Below, piece after piece: positions 38,548-47,420 of a DNA stretch of 64,000 bases. Positions within the stretch are counted from its first letter, which is position 1. Each line of letters opens with the position of its first letter. Under the pieces are notes generated by a model. It saw nothing but the letters and a program-made list of their open reading frames with translations, was not told the DNA's origin and made no database searches. The translations under genes were made by a program, and so were the position numbers. The stretch comes from an uncultured Prevotella sp. (lineage in GTDB: Bacteria > Bacteroidota > Bacteroidia > Bacteroidales > Bacteroidaceae): assembly GCA_946183415.1 (NCBI GenBank), contig CAMHAM010000006.1, positions 42,339 to 106,338 on the forward strand. Direction: 5' to 3'.

Positions 38548-40059
38548 ATGACTAAAATTTGGATAATAGGAGTTTGCCTCTTAGCCTTTTTACCTTCATC
38601 AATGCAGGCTCAGGTCAACAACACCAAGGTAGAGAACCAAGAGGAAGAAGTAGAAGTAATAGACGAAGAAGAAGGTGAGGAAGATGAAGACGATGAGGAT
38701 GCCTCAAAGGATTTTACCGTCCCCGTGGAGGACGAGCTGACAGTCACCGATAAGGAGGGTAACGAGGAACTGATTGAATTCCCCGAGGCCATGACCTACG
38801 ACCTGGACAGTCTGCTCAACCTCTATATGTCGAAGACCTATCTCGGCACTCCTGGCGACTGCGAGATGAAGAACGAGAACCCCACCTATCCCAAGGAGGT
38901 CTACATCGAGCGATTGCAGCGACTGCCAACTGTGATGGAGATGGCCTACAATGACATTGTGCAGCGGTTTATCGACCGTTACTGCGGACGGCTGCGCTAC
39001 TCGGTGAGTTACATGCTGGGGGCGTTTAACTTCTACGTGCCTATCTTCGAAGAGGCCCTCGAAGCCTATCAGGTGCCTCTGGAGCTGAAATATCTGCCCA
39101 TCATCGAGTCGGCCCTCAACCCGAAGGCTGTATCGCGCGTGGGAGCTGCTGGCCTCTGGCAGTTTATGCCAGCTACTGGTAGGCAGTATGGTCTGGAGAT
39201 CAACTCGCTCGTTGATGAGCGTCGCGACCCTGTGAAGTCATCGTTTGCCGCAGCCCGTCTGCTGCGCGACCTCTACCGTATCTTCGGAGACTGGAACCTC
39301 GTGATTGCAGCCTACAACTGCGGTCCTGAGAACATCAACAAGGCGATTCGCCGCCATCGCGCTGCGAAGGGACGCACCGAGGACGATGCTATCACTCAGG
39401 AGGATAAGGACTACTGGGCCATCTATCCCTACCTGCCAAGAGAGACACGTGGCTATGTGCCGGCCTTCATTGCCGCCAACTATGCCATGACTTACTACTG
39501 CGAACATAACATCTGTCCGATGAACACCCGTCTGCCAGCACAGACTGACACCGTGGTAGTCAACAAGAACGTACATCTGGAGCAGATCGCGGGTGTGGTT
39601 GGTACCGATATCGACATGCTGCGCTCGCTGAACCCTGAGTATCGCCGCGATGTCGTACCCGGACAGACGAAGCCCTCTGCCATCCGCATGCCGCTGGCAG
39701 ACGCAGGCAAGTTCATCGATCTGGAGGACTCTGTATACAACTATCGCACAACAGAATTCCTGACCAAGCGCGCTGTTGTAGACGTGGCTGATGACCTGCC
39801 CACCTATTCGCGCAGAGGCAGAGCTTATTACGGCCGTAAGAGCGGGCGCTACAGCCGCCGCAGCGCCAGAAACAGCCGCCGTGCCTCAGCCAGAAGCGGC
39901 AGAGGCGGCAGAGGTGGTGGAAGTTCTATTACCATCAAGCGTGGTCAGACACTGTCGGAGATTGCGAAGCGCAATGGTACCACCGTCCAGAAACTCCGCA
40001 AGCTGAACGGTCTCAAAGGCAACAATATCGTTGCTGGCAAAAAACTTAGAGTGAAATAA
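38548..40059 (+). CDS. MltD-like lytic transglycosylase with LysM domain
   Basis: 503 residues. Signal peptide IWIIGVCLLAFLPSSMQAQ; then an acidic stretch (EEEVEVIDEEEGEEDEDDED). The SLT domain is near residues 170-330: LKYLPIIESALNPKAVSRVGAAGLWQFMPATG (catalytic Glu in IES) and YNCGPENINKAIRRH. A Ser/Arg/Gly-rich linker (YSRRSARNSRRASARSGRGG) leads to one C-terminal LysM domain (ITIKRGQTLSEIAKRNGTTV). It cleaves peptidoglycan glycan strands. It sits 4 bp upstream of the stringent-response gene. Confidence 0.92.
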   Translation: MTKIWIIGVCLLAFLPSSMQAQVNNTKVENQEEEVEVIDEEEGEEDEDDEDASKDFTVPVEDELTVTDKEGNEELIEFPEAMTYDLDSLLNLYMSKTYLGTPGDCEMKNENPTYPKEVYIERLQRLPTVMEMAYNDIVQRFIDRYCGRLRYSVSYMLGAFNFYVPIFEEALEAYQVPLELKYLPIIESALNPKAVSRVGAAGLWQFMPATGRQYGLEINSLVDERRDPVKSSFAAARLLRDLYRIFGDWNLVIAAYNCGPENINKAIRRHRAAKGRTEDDAITQEDKDYWAIYPYLPRETRGYVPAFIAANYAMTYYCEHNICPMNTRLPAQTDTVVVNKNVHLEQIAGVVGTDIDMLRSLNPEYRRDVVPGQTKPSAIRMPLADAGKFIDLEDSVYNYRTTEFLTKRAVVDVADDLPTYSRRGRAYYGRKSGRYSRRSARNSRRASARSGRGGRGGGSSITIKRGQTLSEIAKRNGTTVQKLRKLNGLKGNNIVAGKKLRVK

Positions 40060-40063
40060 TCAT

Positions 40064-42334
40064 ATGGCAGAAGATGAGCTCTTACAACAGGAAGAGGCTG
40101 ATGACAAGTTGATTAACGCCGCTTTTGAGAAGCTACTCAACGACTATCAGAACTCACGCCACCGCAAGAAGGTGGACCTTATCACGAAGGCCTTTAACTT
40201 CGCGCGACAGGCACACAAAGGCGTGCGCCGACTCTCGGGCGAACCTTATATCATGCACCCCATCGCCGTGGCACAGATTGCATGTGCCGAGATTGGCCTG
40301 GGCTCTACGAGTATCTGTGCAGCCCTGTTGCACGACGTGGTGGAGGATACCGACTACACGGTGGAGGACATCGAGAACATCTTTGGCTCAAAAATCGCAC
40401 AGATTGTCGACGGGCTGACGAAGATCTCTGGTGGCATTTTCGGTGAACAGGCCTCAGCACAGGCGGAGAACTTCAAGAAGCTGCTGCTCACGATGAGCGA
40501 CGATATCCGCGTGATCCTCATCAAGATCTGCGACCGCCTGCACAATATGCGGACACTCGATTCGCAGCCTGCCAACAAACAGTATAAGATTGCGGGAGAG
40601 ACGCTCTATATCTACGCACCACTGGCAAACCGCCTGGGACTGAACAAGGTGAAGTCGGAACTTGAGAACCTCAGTTTCAAGTTCGAGCATCCCACGGAGT
40701 ATGCCGCCATCGAGGACAAGCTGAAATCGACACGTGTCTCGCGTGATGAGCTCTTCAATCAGTTTACGGGTCCCATCGAGGATGCCCTGAAGGAGATGGG
40801 CATCAAGTATGAAATCAAGGAACGCGTGAAGAGCCCCTACTCCATCTGGAACAAGATGCAGAACAAGCACGTGTCGTTTGAAGAGATCTACGACATCCTC
40901 GCTGTGCGCATCATCTTCACGCCCAAGAACCGTGCAGATGAGGTCAACGAGTGCTTCCAGATCTATGTTGCCATCTCGAAGATCTACAAATCCCATCCAG
41001 ACCGTCTGCGCGACTGGCTCTCACAGCCAAAGGCCAACGGCTATCAGGCACTGCACGTGACACTGATGTCGAAGCAGGGTCGCTGGATAGAGGTACAGAT
41101 ACGCTCAGACCGTATGGACGAGGTGGCAGAGCAGGGCTTCGCCGCACACTGGAAATACAAGGACGGACTGGAGGAAGAGGAATACACTGAGGACGAGGCT
41201 GAACTCAACGAGTGGCTCCGCACCATCAAGGAGATCCTCGACGACCCGCAGCCCGATGCCATGGACTTCCTCGATACCATCAAGTTGAACCTCTTCGCCT
41301 CGGAGATCTTCGTCTTCACGCCTAAAGGTGAGATCAAGACGATGCCTGCGGGATGTACCGCCCTCGACTTCGCCTTCTCTATCCACACCTTCCTCGGCAG
41401 CCATTGTATCGGAGCGAAGGTGAACCACAAGCTTGTGCCCCTGAGCCATAAGTTGCAGAGCGGTGATCAGGTGGAAATCCTCACATCCAAGTCGCAGCAC
41501 GTCAGTCCGGCATGGATCAATTTCGTCTCTACAGCAAAGGCCAAAGCCAAGATCCAGGCCATCCTGCGCCGCGACAACCGCGAGACACAGCGCACTGGCG
41601 AGGAGCTGTTGGATGAGTTCCTAAAGAAGAACAACATTGAACCAACGATGGCCATCACCGACCAGCTCTCGGAGTTCCACGGCTATGCGAAACGTGGCGA
41701 GTTCCTTCTGGCACTGGGCGAGAAGATGGTACTGCTGGGCGAGAAGGACCTCGACGAGCTTTCGGGCAAGAACAAGGAAGAGAACGAGTCGGGCTGGCGC
41801 AAGTACGTGCCCTTCGTAGGAAAGAAGAAGAAGGAAGAAGGGGCCACAAAACAGGAACTCTTCGTCGTACCAGAGAAGTTCAACCGCAAGAAGCCTGTCT
41901 TTATCTCTGAGGATAACATCAACCAGTATAAGTTTGTGGGCTGCTGTCACCCCATCCCTGGCGACGATGCCCTTGGCTATATCAACAACAAGAATCAGAT
42001 AGAGATCCACAAGCGCACGTGTCCTGTGGCTGCGAAGCTGAAATCGAGCTACGGCAACCGTATCCTCGACATCAAATGGGACATGCACAAGAAACTCTTC
42101 TTCGACGCCACTATCCGCATTGGCGGTATCGACCGCTTGGGTATGCTCAACGAGATCACACAGGTGATATCCTCACAGATGAACGTGAACATCCACAAGG
42201 TGATCATCACCTGCGAGGAAGGCATCTTCGACGGCAGCATCGAGATCCGTGTTCACGACCGCGATGATGTGAAGGCCATCTGTGATAACCTCAAGGGCAT
42301 TCCCGACCTCAAGGAGATATCACAAATCATGTAA
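40064..42334 (+). CDS. spoT: bifunctional (p)ppGpp synthetase/hydrolase, RelA/SpoT (Rsh) family
   Basis: 756 residues in the order HD hydrolase, RelA synthetase, TGS, helical/zinc-finger region, ACT. The hydrolase HD motif is intact (CAALLHDVVEDTDYTV) together with HPIAVAQIACAE. The synthetase domain has RLRDWLSQPKANGYQALHVT. The TGS domain begins IFVFTPKGEIKTMPAGCTALDFAFSIHT, and the C-terminal zinc/CC region has FVGCCHPIPGDDALGYI. Both catalytic domains look complete, so it is bifunctional. Bacteroidetes often carry more than one Rsh protein, so the symbol is by family. Confidence 0.95.
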   Translation: MAEDELLQQEEADDKLINAAFEKLLNDYQNSRHRKKVDLITKAFNFARQAHKGVRRLSGEPYIMHPIAVAQIACAEIGLGSTSICAALLHDVVEDTDYTVEDIENIFGSKIAQIVDGLTKISGGIFGEQASAQAENFKKLLLTMSDDIRVILIKICDRLHNMRTLDSQPANKQYKIAGETLYIYAPLANRLGLNKVKSELENLSFKFEHPTEYAAIEDKLKSTRVSRDELFNQFTGPIEDALKEMGIKYEIKERVKSPYSIWNKMQNKHVSFEEIYDILAVRIIFTPKNRADEVNECFQIYVAISKIYKSHPDRLRDWLSQPKANGYQALHVTLMSKQGRWIEVQIRSDRMDEVAEQGFAAHWKYKDGLEEEEYTEDEAELNEWLRTIKEILDDPQPDAMDFLDTIKLNLFASEIFVFTPKGEIKTMPAGCTALDFAFSIHTFLGSHCIGAKVNHKLVPLSHKLQSGDQVEILTSKSQHVSPAWINFVSTAKAKAKIQAILRRDNRETQRTGEELLDEFLKKNNIEPTMAITDQLSEFHGYAKRGEFLLALGEKMVLLGEKDLDELSGKNKEENESGWRKYVPFVGKKKKEEGATKQELFVVPEKFNRKKPVFISEDNINQYKFVGCCHPIPGDDALGYINNKNQIEIHKRTCPVAAKLKSSYGNRILDIKWDMHKKLFFDATIRIGGIDRLGMLNEITQVISSQMNVNIHKVIITCEEGIFDGSIEIRVHDRDDVKAICDNLKGIPDLKEISQIM

Positions 42335-42346
42335 TTTAGCTTCCAC

Positions 42347-43360
42347 ATGTCAATCAAAATGAAACAAGCAATCTTATGGAGCAGGATCCTGCCCTTACTA
42401 TTCACTGTTCAGTGTTCTCTATTCACTGCTTCTGCCGCAGGCAAGTACGACAACCCCGATACCATCGTGGTGGCACGCGACGGAACAGGGGAGTTCCGTA
42501 CCGTGGATGAAGCCATCGAGGTGTGCCGCGCCTTCATGGACTATCACAAGGTGATCTTCGTGAAGAACGGTACCTATAAAGAGAAACTAATCATCCCGCA
42601 GTGGTTGCAGAACATCGAGATCTGCGGTGAGAGTGTCGAGAATACCATCATCACCTACGATGACCATGCCAATGTGAAGGTGTTTTTAGGAACAGCTGCC
42701 CCGCGCCTGCAACCTATGGGCACCTTCCGCACCTATACACTGAAAATCGAGGGTAACGACATCACACTGAAGAATATCACTATCGAGAATAATTCCGCAC
42801 GACTGGGACAGGCTGTGGCTCTGCATACTGAGGGAGACCGTTTGGTATTCATCAATTGCCGCTTCATAGGGCATCAGGACACGGTGTATACAGGCATGGC
42901 TAACACCCGTCTCTTCTTCAAGGACTGCTACATCTGCGGCACCACCGACTTTATCTTTGGACCCTCCACGGCATGGTTAGAGAACTGCACCATCGAGAGT
43001 CTTGTGAACTCATACGTCACGGCTGCCTCCACTCCGAAGGATCAGGCTTACGGTTACGTGTTCAACAACTGCCGCCTTATTGCCAAGCCCGAGGCCACAC
43101 AGGTATATCTGGGGCGTCCTTGGCGCGACTACGGCTACACCTTATTTATGAACTGTGAACTGGGAGGCCATATCCGTCCTGCAGGCTGGCACCATTGGGA
43201 GCAGCACCGTGAACAGACGGCGCGCTATATGGAATATAATAACCACGGTGAGGGGGCGAAGACTTCAGAGCGCGTCGCCTGGAGCCGTCAGCTCACGAAG
43301 AAGGAAGCGGAGAAAATCACCCTTGCCACCGTCATGGGTGGCTGGATGCCCGAACAATAA
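42347..43360 (+). CDS. secreted pectinesterase (CE8 family)
   Basis: 337 residues (333 if the ATG at 42359 is used). The signal peptide (ILPLLFTVQCSLFTASAAG) is encoded by a 7-bp-phased repeat. The mature protein is a right-handed beta-helix with CE8 features: IVVARDGTGEFRTVDEAIEV, AVALHTEGDRLVFINCRFIGHQDTVYT (catalytic Gln/Asp region), TDFIFGPSTAWLENC (second Asp) and YLGRPWRDYGYTLFMN (Arg/Trp). It de-esterifies pectin. It is 12 bp after spoT, an odd metabolic partner, and ends at a strong bidirectional terminator. No other pectin genes are nearby. Confidence 0.92.
   Translation: MSIKMKQAILWSRILPLLFTVQCSLFTASAAGKYDNPDTIVVARDGTGEFRTVDEAIEVCRAFMDYHKVIFVKNGTYKEKLIIPQWLQNIEICGESVENTIITYDDHANVKVFLGTAAPRLQPMGTFRTYTLKIEGNDITLKNITIENNSARLGQAVALHTEGDRLVFINCRFIGHQDTVYTGMANTRLFFKDCYICGTTDFIFGPSTAWLENCTIESLVNSYVTAASTPKDQAYGYVFNNCRLIAKPEATQVYLGRPWRDYGYTLFMNCELGGHIRPAGWHHWEQHREQTARYMEYNNHGEGAKTSERVAWSRQLTKKEAEKITLATVMGGWMPEQ
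42403..42433. repeat. heptamer-phased segment in pectinesterase signal peptide
   Basis: CAC/CAG/CTC/CAC at 42403, 42410, 42417 and 42424, an exact 7-bp period (TATTCAC-TGTTCAG-TGTTCTC-TATTCAC). It encodes the hydrophobic core FTVQCSLFTAS. Confidence 0.7.
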
Positions 43361-43362
43361 AC

Positions 43363-43398
43363 AAAAATTCCCGCCTCATGAAGAGCGCGGGAATTTTT
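43363..43398. terminator. bidirectional terminator between pectinesterase and merR genes
   Basis: AAAAATTCCCGC pairs perfectly with GCGGGAATTTTT around a 12-nt loop; A- and T-tracts on both sides allow use on both strands. Confidence 0.9.
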
Positions 43399-43401
43399 AT
43401 T

Positions 43402-43752
43402 TTATTGCAGATAATCCAATTGTTTCTTGAGAGCCTGCAATTCCGTGCGGATGTCAATCAGCCACCCGAGGACATCAGCCTTTCTGTCGGCACCTTTCTT
43501 ATTCTGAGTAAGAATCTTACGCGCAGATGCGATCTTGAAGCCTCGCACCTTCACGAGGTTATGGATAAGGCGTATCTGTTCGATATCCTTTTCCTGATAC
43601 TGGCGGATCTTCGCTGTCCCCGAAGTCTTCGGTTTCAGCGATGGAAACTCCTGCTCCCAATAACGGAGCGTACTCTCATTGAGATCAAACATCTCTGCCA
43701 CCTCCTTGATGGAGTAGTAGAGCTTCAGGTTCTTGTTCAGATTTAGTGCCAT
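43402..43752 (-). CDS. MerR family transcriptional regulator
   Basis: 116 residues. The winged helix-turn-helix is at the N-terminus: LYYSIKEVAEMFDLNESTLRYWEQEFPSLKPKTSGTAKIRQYQEKD, the canonical MerR start. A short helical tail (ELQALKKQLDYLQ) provides dimerisation. There is no effector or metal-binding domain and no cysteine cluster, so it is a minimal MerR protein. It is transcribed after alaS with a 27-bp gap. Target unknown. Confidence 0.92.
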   Translation of the reverse strand: MALNLNKNLKLYYSIKEVAEMFDLNESTLRYWEQEFPSLKPKTSGTAKIRQYQEKDIEQIRLIHNLVKVRGFKIASARKILTQNKKGADRKADVLGWLIDIRTELQALKKQLDYLQ

Positions 43753-43779
43753 AACTATTCATTTTTTCACTCTTCACTC

Positions 43780-46476
43780 CTAAAGTTTGCACAACTCTAC
43801 GACCTTGTCGATGGCAGCGGTGAGCCCGTCGGGGTTCTTGCCGCCTGCCGAGGCGAAGTGGGGTTGTCCGCCGCCACCGCCCTGCATCAGCTTGGCGGCC
43901 TCGCGCACGAGCTGGCCTGCATTCAGACCATGATCCTTCACCATGTCATCGCTGAGCATCACATTCAGCATGGGCTTGCCGTCGTAAGTGGTACCTACGA
44001 CGCAGAGCAGCGCCTCAGGGCAGAGCTCACGAACCTTAAACACCAGGTCCTTGGCAGCTGCGGGTGCCAGCTCAAGCTGTGTAGAGACAACCGTCACACC
44101 GTTTACCAGACGAGCCTTGCTTACAAGACTTTGGGCAAACTGCTGCACCTTCTGGGCCTGGAACTGCTCGATATCCTTCTTCATAGAGTCGTGCTCCTCG
44201 ATGTATTTCGCAATCACGCCCTGCAGATCCTTCGCATTATTGAAGAATCCCTTGATAGCCTTCAGGATATCCTCTGTCTGATACAACAGCTCCTCACACT
44301 CCTTACCAGTCTTGGCCTCGATACGGCGGATACCTGCGGCAACACTGCTCTCGGCAATGATCTTGAAGAAACCGATCTTACCTGTAGCCTTGGCGTGGAT
44401 ACCACCGCAGAACTCACACGACGGTCCAAAACGAACCACGCGCACCTTGTCGCCATACTTCTCACCAAAGAGGGCGATGGCACCAAGCTTCTTGGCCTCG
44501 TCGAAGGGCACTTCGCGGTGCTCATCCAGAGGGATATCCTCACGGATCATCTCATTCACCATACGCTCTACCTGACGGATTTCCTCATCTGTCACCTTCT
44601 GGAAGTGAGAGAAGTCGAAGCGCAGGGTGTCAGGGCTGACGAACGAGCCCTTCTGCTCCACATGGTCGCCAAGCACCTGCTTCAGCGCATAGTCGAGCAG
44701 GTGGGTAGCAGTATGGTTAGCGGCTGAAGCATCGCGCTTATCGGTATCCACACAAGCCATGAACTGCGCTGTGGGATCCTTTGGCAACTGTTTCACGATA
44801 TGTACACTCTGGTTGTTCTCGCGCTTGGTATCGATAATCTCAATGGTCTCTGCCTCATTGCAGATGACACCACAATCACCTACCTGACCACCCATCTCGC
44901 CATAGAAAGGCGTATGATCGAACACGAGTTCATAGAACTCATTCTTCTTCTGTGTCACCTTGCGGTAGCGCAGGATATGACACTCATATTCCGTATAGTC
45001 GTAGCCCACGAACTGCTGCTCGCCCTGAGCGAGTTCCACCCAGTCGCTGTTCTCCACAGCTGCAGCATTACGCGCGCGCTCCTTCTGCTTCTGCATCTCC
45101 ACGTCGAACTGCTTCTCATCCACCGTGAAGCCCTGTTCGCGGCAGATAAGCTCCGTCAGGTCGAGCGGGAAGCCGTAGGTATCGAAGAGACGGAAGGCCT
45201 GCACGCCGTCGAGCTCCGTCTTGTGCTCTGCCTTCAACTGTGCCATTGCGTCGCTGAGCATGCCGATACCCTTATCCAGTGTGCGGAGGAACGAGTCTTC
45301 CTCTTCCTTCATCACCTTCGAGATTAACTGCTGCTGAGCCTTCAACTCGGGGAAGGCACCACCCATCTCCTCAACGATTGTGGGCACGAGCTTATAGAGG
45401 AAACTCTCTTTCTGACCTAAGAAGGTATAGGCATAACGCACGGCACGGCGCAGGATACGACGGATCACGTAACCAGCCTTCGCATTAGAAGGCAGCTGGC
45501 CGTCTGCGATGGAGAAGCTCACGGCTCTCAGATGGTCAGCGCAGACGCGCATGGCCACGTTGATACTAGCCTGGCTAGGATTACTAGTATTACTAGTCTG
45601 GCTAGTCGGACTAGTCGGACTAGAGCTACTAGCCTCCTCCTCGAAGGTCGTGTACTTCAGCCCCGTAATCTGCTCCTCAGCCTTGATGATTGGCTGGAAG
45701 ATGTCAGTGTCGTAGTTGGAGTGCTTGCCCTGCAGCATGCGCACGAGGCGCTCGAAGCCCATACCAGTATCGATTACGTTCATCGAGAGCTTCTCGAGCG
45801 AGCCATCTGCCTTACGGTTGAACTGCATGAACACCAGGTTCCAGATCTCGATCACCTGAGGATCATCCTGATTCACCAGGTCGCGACCACTGATACCTGA
45901 GGCTTTGCGCTGCTCGGGAGTACGGCTGTCCACGTGAATCTCAGAACAGGGACCGCAGGGACCTGTATCGCCCATCTCCCAGAAGTTGTCGTGCTTATTG
46001 CCGTTGATGATATGATCCTCGGGCACATGCTTTGACCAGTATTTGGCAGCCTCGTCATCGCGGGGGATATTCTCCTCGGGCGAACCCTCGAACACCGTCA
46101 CGTAGAGGTCCTCGGGATTCAGTTTCAGCACGTCTACCAGGTATTCCCAGGCCATATCGATGGCGCCCTCCTTGAAATAGTCGCCAAAGCTCCAGTTGCC
46201 AAGCATCTCGAACATCGTGTGGTGGTAGGTGTCGTGGCCTACTTCCTCCAGGTCGTTATGCTTACCACTGACGCGCAGGCACTTCTGGGTGTCTGCACGG
46301 CGGCGCGGCTCAGGGTCGCGGGTTCCTAATATGATATCCTTCCACTGGTTCATACCAGCGTTAGTAAACATCAGTGTGGGGTCGTCTTTAATCACCATCG
46401 GTGCAGAAGGCACGATGGCATGCTGCTTCGACTCAAAGAATTTCTTGAAAGAGTCACGAATCTCGTTTGCTGTCAT
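43780..46476 (-). CDS. alaS: alanine--tRNA ligase, with repeat-derived in-frame insert
   Basis: 898 residues. Class II catalytic core ([34 protein letters not shown]), tRNA-binding region ([31 protein letters not shown]), editing domain ([35 protein letters not shown]) and C-Ala domain ([16 protein letters not shown]). Between [12 protein letters not shown] and [17 protein letters not shown] is an insert [21 protein letters not shown] (about residues 282-305). It is encoded by eight CTAG units in perfect 9-bp phase and lies in a surface linker, so activity is probably preserved. Own promoter upstream. Confidence 0.96.
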   Translation of the reverse strand: MTANEIRDSFKKFFESKQHAIVPSAPMVIKDDPTLMFTNAGMNQWKDIILGTRDPEPRRRADTQKCLRVSGKHNDLEEVGHDTYHHTMFEMLGNWSFGDYFKEGAIDMAWEYLVDVLKLNPEDLYVTVFEGSPEENIPRDDEAAKYWSKHVPEDHIINGNKHDNFWEMGDTGPCGPCSEIHVDSRTPEQRKASGISGRDLVNQDDPQVIEIWNLVFMQFNRKADGSLEKLSMNVIDTGMGFERLVRMLQGKHSNYDTDIFQPIIKAEEQITGLKYTTFEEEASSSSPTSPTSQTSNTSNPSQASINVAMRVCADHLRAVSFSIADGQLPSNAKAGYVIRRILRRAVRYAYTFLGQKESFLYKLVPTIVEEMGGAFPELKAQQQLISKVMKEEEDSFLRTLDKGIGMLSDAMAQLKAEHKTELDGVQAFRLFDTYGFPLDLTELICREQGFTVDEKQFDVEMQKQKERARNAAAVENSDWVELAQGEQQFVGYDYTEYECHILRYRKVTQKKNEFYELVFDHTPFYGEMGGQVGDCGVICNEAETIEIIDTKRENNQSVHIVKQLPKDPTAQFMACVDTDKRDASAANHTATHLLDYALKQVLGDHVEQKGSFVSPDTLRFDFSHFQKVTDEEIRQVERMVNEMIREDIPLDEHREVPFDEAKKLGAIALFGEKYGDKVRVVRFGPSCEFCGGIHAKATGKIGFFKIIAESSVAAGIRRIEAKTGKECEELLYQTEDILKAIKGFFNNAKDLQGVIAKYIEEHDSMKKDIEQFQAQKVQQFAQSLVSKARLVNGVTVVSTQLELAPAAAKDLVFKVRELCPEALLCVVGTTYDGKPMLNVMLSDDMVKDHGLNAGQLVREAAKLMQGGGGGQPHFASAGGKNPDGLTAAIDKVVELCKL
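45566..45637. repeat. CTAG-phased 9-bp array inside alaS (8 units)
   Basis: CTAG occurs at 45566, 45575, 45584, 45593, 45602, 45611, 45620 and 45629, all exactly 9 bp apart. Units include CTAGTCGGA twice, the same unit as in the array at 58387. Confidence 0.96.
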
Positions 46477-46520
46477 TTTCTTATATATTATTCCTTATAT
46501 CTATTCGAACAAAAACGCTG

Positions 46521-46528
46521 CAAAGTTA
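46521..46528 (-). promoter_or_regulatory. -7 promoter box for alaS
   Basis: TAACTTTG on the minus strand, 44 bp upstream of the alaS ATG; it matches TAnnTTTG. Confidence 0.75.
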
Positions 46529-46567
46529 CAACATTTCAACGAATTCACCAAAAATTTAAAGGAAACA

Positions 46568-46599
46568 TTTGGCTATTCACAAAAATCTATGTACCTTTG
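46568..46599 (+). promoter_or_regulatory. promoter for four-helix-bundle protein gene
   Basis: TTTG at 46568-46571 and TACCTTTG at 46592-46599 with 20 bp between: a near-perfect Bacteroidetes promoter, 30 bp before the ATG. Confidence 0.82.
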
Positions 46600-46629
46600 C
46601 CACGGTTAACTATCTAAAAGTTCAACACT

Positions 46630-47280
46630 ATGAAAGATTTCAGTACATCAAACGTCCTTCGCCCTCAGGCAAATTGGGAGGCACTCCACTTCTATCAGAA
46701 GTCAAAGGTTCTGTATCAGATCACCTTCACATTCTCGAAACGGTATCTCATCAGGGGAGACCGCACCATCGATCAGATGGTACAGGCAGCACGTTCAGGT
46801 AAACAGAACATCGTTGAAGGCTCTGCCGACGGTGTCACATCGACCCAGATGGAGATCAACCTCATCAACGTGGCTCGTTCCAGCATCAAGGAGCTACGCG
46901 AAGACTACGAGGATTACCTCATATCCAGAGGACTTACTATCTGGACAAAGACACACCAGCGCTTTGGGCCAATGGTCAGTTTCTGCAGATCACGCAACCG
47001 CCTGGAAGACTATCAGCCGTTTATCCCACGATGGAACGATGAGGAATTAGCCAACGTCGCGCTCTCCCTCTGCCACTTTATCGACAGGATGATGGTATCC
47101 TACGAGAAGTATTTGGAGCAAGTATTCATCACCGAAGGAGGCATCAAGGAGCGCATGACGGCCGCCCGTCTTGGCTACCGCACAAACCAGCGCGAAGAAC
47201 TGGCCCGCCTCCACAAGGAACTCGCTGCCACCCAGGCCCAACTATCCGGCGCCCTAGAGAAACTCGCAGGAAAGCCCTAG
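46630..47280 (+). CDS. four-helix-bundle (23S rRNA-IVP-type) suffix-domain protein
   Basis: 216 residues. The segment LYQITFTFSKRYLIRGDRTIDQMVQAARSGKQNIVEGSADG is the hallmark of the four-helix-bundle proteins encoded in 23S rRNA intervening sequences (IVP family), here with the longer C-terminal 'suffix' domain. The family is widespread in Bacteroidetes, and its function is not established. Its TAG stop codon (47278-47280) is the first CTAG of a nine-base repeat array, so the C-terminus (LAGKP) is defined by the repeat. Good promoter upstream; alaS is divergent. Confidence 0.85.
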   Translation: MKDFSTSNVLRPQANWEALHFYQKSKVLYQITFTFSKRYLIRGDRTIDQMVQAARSGKQNIVEGSADGVTSTQMEINLINVARSSIKELREDYEDYLISRGLTIWTKTHQRFGPMVSFCRSRNRLEDYQPFIPRWNDEELANVALSLCHFIDRMMVSYEKYLEQVFITEGGIKERMTAARLGYRTNQREELARLHKELAATQAQLSGALEKLAGKP

Positions 47281-47343
47281 TCCCCCTAGTCCAACTAGTC
47301 CGACTAGTCCTACTAGAACGACTAGAACGACTAGGGCTGCTAG
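47277..47343. repeat. CTAG-phased 9-bp array between four-helix-bundle gene and parC (8 units)
   Basis: CTAG at 47277, 47286, 47295, 47304, 47313, 47322, 47331 and 47340, exactly 9 bp apart. The first supplies the upstream gene's stop codon, and the last is 44 bp before the parC promoter box. Confidence 0.96.
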
Positions 47344-47386
47344 AAAAAAATCCCCCCAATTCCTCGTTTTTCTCGCCAGAAATGCT

Positions 47387-47394
47387 TACCTTTG
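47387..47394 (+). promoter_or_regulatory. -7 promoter box for parC
   Basis: TACCTTTG, 26 bp upstream of the ATG at 47421; the ORF-track ATG at 47382 lies upstream of this box and is rejected. Confidence 0.78.
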
Positions 47395-47420
47395 CAGGCA
47401 GAAACACTAAAGACCGTTTT

